Source: Dyadobacter psychrotolerans
Lineage (GTDB): Bacteria > Bacteroidota > Bacteroidia > Cytophagales > Spirosomataceae
NCBI RefSeq assembly: GCF_004349265.1
Contig: NZ_SMFL01000005.1
Span: forward strand, 310,301 to 374,300
DNA length: 64,000 bases
Reading direction: 5' to 3'
Shown: piece by piece, positions 60,000-64,000 of the stretch
Layout of the letters: each line of letters starts with the position of its first letter
Position numbering within the stretch: position 1 is the first letter of the stretch
The notes under the pieces: model-generated
What the model saw: only the letters and a program-made list of their open reading frames with translations
What the model was told of the DNA's origin: nothing
Database searches by the model: none
Made by a program: the position numbers and the translations under genes

Positions 60000-60527
60000 A
60001 TGAAAACCTTAAATTTAATTATCATGAAAAAGTCAGTCATTTATATCGGAATTTTCTCTCTACTTTTAACCGGAGGGGCGTTTGCTCAAAAAACGACAAT
60101 TTCTACAAACCCGAACGAGAGTACAAGAGATACTACCAAGCAAAGAACAACCACAGGCGCCCGCAAAACAAATGACGGAACGCATCAGCCTGCCAATTCA
60201 AAAGTAAATACCGCCACACAACAAGGTAGAGCAACAAATGCAGGGGCTGCCACAAAAAATGCGGATGGTAAGGTGAGCAAAGGCGGGGTAGTGGGTAATT
60301 CAGGCGCATCAGCTCAGGCACAAACTTCGCAGTCAAGCCCGGCTACATCGCCGCCAAAGAAAACCAGAAAAGAAACCATTAATATTTCTCAGGGACCGAT
60401 CAATAAAACGCAGCCGGATTCAGAAGTGAAAAAAGGAAGCGGATCCGCTCCCAAGAATACTAAAAATAAAACGGGAAAAACCGGGAACTACCAAAATGAA
60501 GCCACTAAAAAGGATAACGGAAATTAA
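60000..60527 (+). CDS. Small secreted low-complexity protein, unknown function
   Basis: The open frame gives 175 residues, or 167 from the internal ATG at 60024, which better fits the signal peptide MKKSVIYIGIFSLLLTGGAFAQ. The mature chain is dominated by Thr, Lys, Asn, Gly, Ser and Gln, has almost no large hydrophobic residues, and is highly basic, so it is probably disordered. I recognise no family. A good terminator follows, and codon use resembles the neighbours, which supports a real gene despite the simple composition. Confidence 0.65.
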   Translation: MKTLNLIIMKKSVIYIGIFSLLLTGGAFAQKTTISTNPNESTRDTTKQRTTTGARKTNDGTHQPANSKVNTATQQGRATNAGAATKNADGKVSKGGVVGNSGASAQAQTSQSSPATSPPKKTRKETINISQGPINKTQPDSEVKKGSGSAPKNTKNKTGKTGNYQNEATKKDNGN

Positions 60528-60547
60528 TTCGTAGTTCAATAAAGTCT

Positions 60548-60583
60548 AAGCCACTCTGTCCGTAATAGGGCAGGGTGGCTTTT
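60548..60583. terminator. Terminator between convergent genes
   Basis: A 14-bp stem (AAGCCACTCTGTCC with GGGCAGGGTGGCTT, two G:T pairs) with a GTAATA loop is followed by four Ts on the plus strand. It ends the small basic protein gene and may also stop the leftward BamA-type gene (ends 60587). Confidence 0.82.
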
Positions 60584-60586
60584 GTC

Positions 60587-61885
60587 TTAAAATACTTCCC
60601 CAAGCGTGAGTTTGATTCCCCTGTAATCTTTACTAAAACCATAATTCAGCGCAATATTTGTCCCTGAACGCTTGTTCATTTTAATGCGTAAACCTGCACC
60701 GGCTCCGGGGTTCCAGCTGATCAGGAATGTGCTTTTCGGGCCGCTTACCGTATTGGCATTGGCAAAAATGACGAATCCTAAAAAACCGTTGCTTGTAATA
60801 TCGCGGCGGTATTCAGCCTCCACATAAAAAAGACTTCGTCCACGGTAACGGTTCTGGTCAAAACCCCGACCCGACCGGTTATAATCTTCCCATCCTATAC
60901 TGGGCAAATCCAGATAAGGTACTTTGTGACCCATGGCCTTCCACAGATAAGACCAAACCGCCAGCATATTTTGTTTATGATCAGCAGTTTGATTGAAGCG
61001 GATATATTTACGAAAATCAACATAAACCGACTTCCATAAATCTTCATTGCCCAAAAAAGGAGGGTTCACACGGTACTGCAAACTTACATAATATCCGTCC
61101 AGCGGGTTGATTGTATTGTTTCTCGTATCGAATAAAACATTAAAACTTAAACCGGAGGAAAAGCTATTACTTAATTGCGCGGTCCCGTAAGGATAGCCGG
61201 TATAGTCTGCCAGAAGAGGATCTTCCGGATTGGTTCTTACCCGCATACGGTAATCGATATGATAGCCGATTCCTGCAAAAAATCCATGCGACAATCGTTT
61301 GAGAGCCTGCTGATACAAACGCAGGTAAGAATAATTGACCAAAAGTTTATCGTCTTCTTCAAATTGTCTCCCCAAGCCCCAGGTATACTGAGGATAAACC
61401 ATCAGCCGTGTGTCTCCGCTGATTACCCAGCGATTCTGCCTTAGCCAAATGTAAGACCGGATCGGAAGTCCGAAACGCTTTTTGAAGTTCCAGTAAGGGG
61501 TAAAAGTGACTCGCGACATGTAAGTGTCTTCCCTGTCACCCAGATAAAAACCGGCAGTTGTGGAAGTTACCAGCGCCGCTCCGCCGCCGGGAACCTGTGT
61601 AGAAAAAGGAAGGGCAGAAAAATAAATCGTTTTGCCCTCTGTTGGTTCCGGTTTTCTGATCCGGATGTGTAACAATCTTTTTCCTACATCTACCAAATCC
61701 AGCAATTTGCTTGTGTCGCCTTTTATAGTAGAATCGCGTTCAATCACATTTCCGGGACTTTGCGCATACAGCAGACAGGGAAGGCTGCCGGCAAACAGCA
61801 TGAGAAAAGTCAATACCCGGCGTGTTTTTTCTGGAAGCAGCTTCGAATTACACTTTATTATTTTACTGCCGGGACTCAAATTCAT
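60587..61885 (-). CDS. BamA/TamA-type (surface antigen D15) outer membrane barrel protein
   Basis: The 432-residue protein has an N-terminal basic region and hydrophobic export segment (VLTFLMLFAGSLPCLLYAQ, about 24-42). The rest is a 16-strand-type barrel of the Omp85 superfamily: FNVLFDTRNNTINPLDGYYVSLQYR, RGRSLFYVEAEYRRDIT, and the closing strands GAGAGLRIKMNKRSGTNIALNYGFSKDYRGIKLTLGEVF. No POTRA domains are seen, so this is not the essential BamA but one of the POTRA-less D15-like proteins common in Bacteroidota, of unknown substrate. It lies downstream of the GH20 gene, with a 180-base gap, on the same strand. Confidence 0.87.
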   Translation of the reverse strand: MNLSPGSKIIKCNSKLLPEKTRRVLTFLMLFAGSLPCLLYAQSPGNVIERDSTIKGDTSKLLDLVDVGKRLLHIRIRKPEPTEGKTIYFSALPFSTQVPGGGAALVTSTTAGFYLGDREDTYMSRVTFTPYWNFKKRFGLPIRSYIWLRQNRWVISGDTRLMVYPQYTWGLGRQFEEDDKLLVNYSYLRLYQQALKRLSHGFFAGIGYHIDYRMRVRTNPEDPLLADYTGYPYGTAQLSNSFSSGLSFNVLFDTRNNTINPLDGYYVSLQYRVNPPFLGNEDLWKSVYVDFRKYIRFNQTADHKQNMLAVWSYLWKAMGHKVPYLDLPSIGWEDYNRSGRGFDQNRYRGRSLFYVEAEYRRDITSNGFLGFVIFANANTVSGPKSTFLISWNPGAGAGLRIKMNKRSGTNIALNYGFSKDYRGIKLTLGEVF

Positions 61886-62065
61886 TATCTGTGTGTTTCA
61901 AAACTATTTTACCGGATTTGTCAGGCAGATTGGCTGCGAAACGTGTGTCCAAGATGTAGTCTTTACACCTGCATGGCATAACACCAATAAAAACGAAAGC
62001 ATTCACGGAAATGTCCGGCAGCGTCCCAAGAAGTCATTGGGAGCTGAAAAGCTGGATTTTAATCG

Positions 62066-64000
62066 TTATTCAAAAACAACGCGGATAGTTTGGCTGCCTC
62101 TTGCTTTTTCGTTGAATGTTCTGAAAAGATAATTGCCTTTGGAAGTTAAGGGTTGGGAATACAATGCACTTTTAACAGTAGGTTCACTGCCATCGGTTGT
62201 GTAGTGGGTTTTTAGGTTTTTAGATTGATTGTTGGCAAATATTTTACCATCCTTTATCAGTACACCAGGGGTGGGAATACGATAGTTGAACCCGCCGGAG
62301 TAGGAATCAAGTCTTGGCATCTCGCGCTGATTCAGCGTGGCGACATAAGCATTCCATGCTTTTTGGTATAACACCTTGCTTTGAGTAGTATCCAGCTCAC
62401 TGACCCACTCGGGATCTTTTGCCCAGGATCTTTCCGCTACGCTTATTACTTTGGGTAAAAGCATAAACTCGAATCGTTCCGGTGTAGCGATGGTCTCACT
62501 CCAAAGCGCCGCCTGCAAACCGGTAATATTTTTTCTGGCCGCTACACTTAGTTGCTGTTTGCCTGCGTAAGCGTTGGCAGCAATTGGATCTCCATCCAGA
62601 TTTTCTTTACTGTTTTTGTAATAATTGTATGGAATGAAATAATAGGGTTTGTCGATATCTACATATCCACCCCAAAACATACCCGGCTCATGAAAACTTT
62701 TGTTAGCGGCCATATCCAGATAGTTATTGGTCACGTTGGACAAAATAATCTTATATCCCATGTTGGCCATCCGGTAGGCAAGATCCTCAGCTCCTGTTCC
62801 AAGCAGGTTGTTCCACACATCGGCGTGGTAATTCCGGTCAGCGACCGTGCTGTCCTCAATCATTCTCTTTTTGCCATTTTTAAGAACTTTTTTCATGCCA
62901 ATCTCCTCCCATCCCGACATGTAAAGGTTTCTGGATTTTAACATTTCATGCACTTTTGAAAAATAATACTTCCAAAGTCCGTCAACATTTTCAATTGACT
63001 TATCTTTTGCAAGAAGCTCATTTACTGCGGGAGATTTTTCCCATACGCCTGCCGGAACTTCATCACCGCCAAAATGGATCGTTGTCAGCGGCGCATCTGC
63101 TTCTTTGTACATCAGCACAAGTTCGTCGGTAATTTTTTTCATAAAATTATAAACCGATGGCAGTGCCACATTAACGACGTTATCTCTCCACATCTGAACG
63201 GAGCGGTAAGTGGATTGGTCCTGTGGATCTGCAAGTCTGTATTTTTCGGCGGCCTGTTTTTCACCTTTGGCTGAAAGGTTTTTGTAACGCGCTTCCATGG
63301 ACATGATCGCTGCACGGGCGTGCCCGGGCGATTCAATTTCAGGAATGACCTGAATATGGCGTTGCTTGGCAAAACGAAGTATTTCAGTAAAATCATTTCT
63401 GGTATAAAATCCACTGCCTGAACTAACGCCAGTCTGAGGACCCGAGCCGTAGGTTGGTGGAAGGTATTTTTCACTGGTGAGTGTATGGCCACGCTGTGAG
63501 CCAACCTGAGTTAATTCGGGCAAGCCCGGTATTTCAAGCCGCCAGCCTTCGTCGTCACTAAAATGAAAGTGCAACACGTTCATTTTATACAAAGCCATCA
63601 CTTCCAAAGTTTTCAGAATTTCTTCTTTTTTGATAAAATTACGCGCAACATCAACCAGAAGGGCGCGATGTTCAAATCTGGGTGAATCTGTCACTTCAAC
63701 AGCCGGGATGTTGATGAAAGACTGTTTAACAGCCCACGATTTGGGCGGCATTAGTACTTTTAAGGACTGCATTCCGTAAAATATGCCCGTAGCTGTGGAC
63801 GCAGTGATTGTTATTTTATCCGAATTAACGGATAGCTGATAAGTATTTTCGGGTAAATGCGCTTTTTGCAGGATAATTACCTTGCCGGTTGATTTTGGCA
63901 GAACAGCAGGTTTGCGTCCCAATAATTTTTCCAAATCAGCTGCCAGCAAATTTGCCTCCTTGCTGAAAGAAGCGTCAGTAACAATTTTGGCAGAAAAATC
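62066..64000 (-). CDS. GH20 beta-N-acetylhexosaminidase (5' end cut by window edge)
   Basis: The frame runs off the right edge at 64000, so the signal peptide and true start are missing; about 644 residues are visible. The N-terminal GH20b domain is present, ending near ATGIFYGMQSLKVLMP. The catalytic barrel has RALLVDVARNFIKKEEI, MNVLHFHFSDDEGWRLEI and the HFGGDE motif, whose Asp-Glu pair supports substrate-assisted catalysis. A C-terminal beta-sandwich of the CHB_HEX_C type (YTTDGSEPTVKSALYSQPL) ends the protein. The enzyme removes terminal GlcNAc or GalNAc from chitin-derived or host-type glycans, probably in the periplasm. Confidence 0.94.
   Translation of the reverse strand, partial: DFSAKIVTDASFSKEANLLAADLEKLLGRKPAVLPKSTGKVIILQKAHLPENTYQLSVNSDKITITASTATGIFYGMQSLKVLMPPKSWAVKQSFINIPAVEVTDSPRFEHRALLVDVARNFIKKEEILKTLEVMALYKMNVLHFHFSDDEGWRLEIPGLPELTQVGSQRGHTLTSEKYLPPTYGSGPQTGVSSGSGFYTRNDFTEILRFAKQRHIQVIPEIESPGHARAAIMSMEARYKNLSAKGEKQAAEKYRLADPQDQSTYRSVQMWRDNVVNVALPSVYNFMKKITDELVLMYKEADAPLTTIHFGGDEVPAGVWEKSPAVNELLAKDKSIENVDGLWKYYFSKVHEMLKSRNLYMSGWEEIGMKKVLKNGKKRMIEDSTVADRNYHADVWNNLLGTGAEDLAYRMANMGYKIILSNVTNNYLDMAANKSFHEPGMFWGGYVDIDKPYYFIPYNYYKNSKENLDGDPIAANAYAGKQQLSVAARKNITGLQAALWSETIATPERFEFMLLPKVISVAERSWAKDPEWVSELDTTQSKVLYQKAWNAYVATLNQREMPRLDSYSGGFNYRIPTPGVLIKDGKIFANNQSKNLKTHYTTDGSEPTVKSALYSQPLTSKGNYLFRTFNEKARGSQTIRVVFE

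Noticed and set aside
60587-61885. Essential BamA
   Set aside because: The barrel resembles the D15 family, but there are no POTRA domains in the 432 residues.

Overview
The window reads as chromosome of a Bacteroidota bacterium, most likely a soil- or plant-associated member of the Cytophagales close to Dyadobacter or Spirosomataceae (inference from gene content and moderate GC, not a database match). It carries three SusC/SusD pairs, an ECF sigma/FecR pair, a TonB receptor paired with a DUF4249 lipoprotein, a type IX secretion C-terminal domain, and promoters of the TAnnTTTG type instead of the E. coli consensus. Starts lack Shine-Dalgarno sequences, as is usual in this phylum.

Layout. 1-9640 (minus strand) is a complete regulated nutrient-uptake locus: ECF sigma factor, FecR anti-sigma factor, SusC with an N-terminal STN signalling domain, SusD, a DUF1735 surface lipoprotein, a DUF1080 (3-keto-glycoside hydrolase type) protein and a Gfo/Idh/MocA oxidoreductase cut by the window edge. 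Divergent from it, 10206-13058 encodes a TPR sensor kinase and a NarL/LuxR-type response regulator. 13420-18236 is a secreted 12-repeat protein with a T9SS tail plus two small lipoproteins. A bidirectional terminator separates these from tRNA-Arg(CCG). 18647-23491 (minus) holds a Nudix hydrolase, an outer-membrane protein, glycogen branching enzyme GlgB and a membrane dipeptidase. 23726-26580 (plus) has a BNR_4 beta-propeller protein, a HAD phosphatase and a CAT-like acetyltransferase.

26577-27235 is the most unusual stretch: a GxxExxY (PD-(D/E)XK-like) gene sits between two direct copies of a nested AT-rich palindrome plus a solitary arm, which looks like a small repeat-flanked cassette. Next come an OmpR-type response regulator and histidine kinase, then htrA. 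The htrA promoter region carries four tandem 11-bp repeats that look like a response-regulator operator, suggesting a Cpx-like envelope-stress circuit. A DUF4136 protein and a Gly/Tyr-rich envelope protein follow.

33396-38145 is a second SusC/SusD pair, followed by a luciferase-like monooxygenase. On the minus strand, 39754-44620 holds an esterase and a 1314-residue SGNH / beta-propeller / HEAT / azurin fusion. 44780-46014 encodes an RluA-type N-terminal domain without its catalytic domain and a CWC-DUF5522 fusion; purL follows. 50009-53383 is a TonB receptor/DUF4249 pair, then a DUF218 (YdcF-like) protein, a third SusC/SusD pair (54978-59865), a small low-complexity secreted protein, a BamA-type barrel and a GH20 hexosaminidase cut by the right edge.

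Overall the region is devoted to importing and processing glycans, sensing nutrients and envelope state, and some housekeeping. No phage, IS transposase, CRISPR array or integrase was seen.
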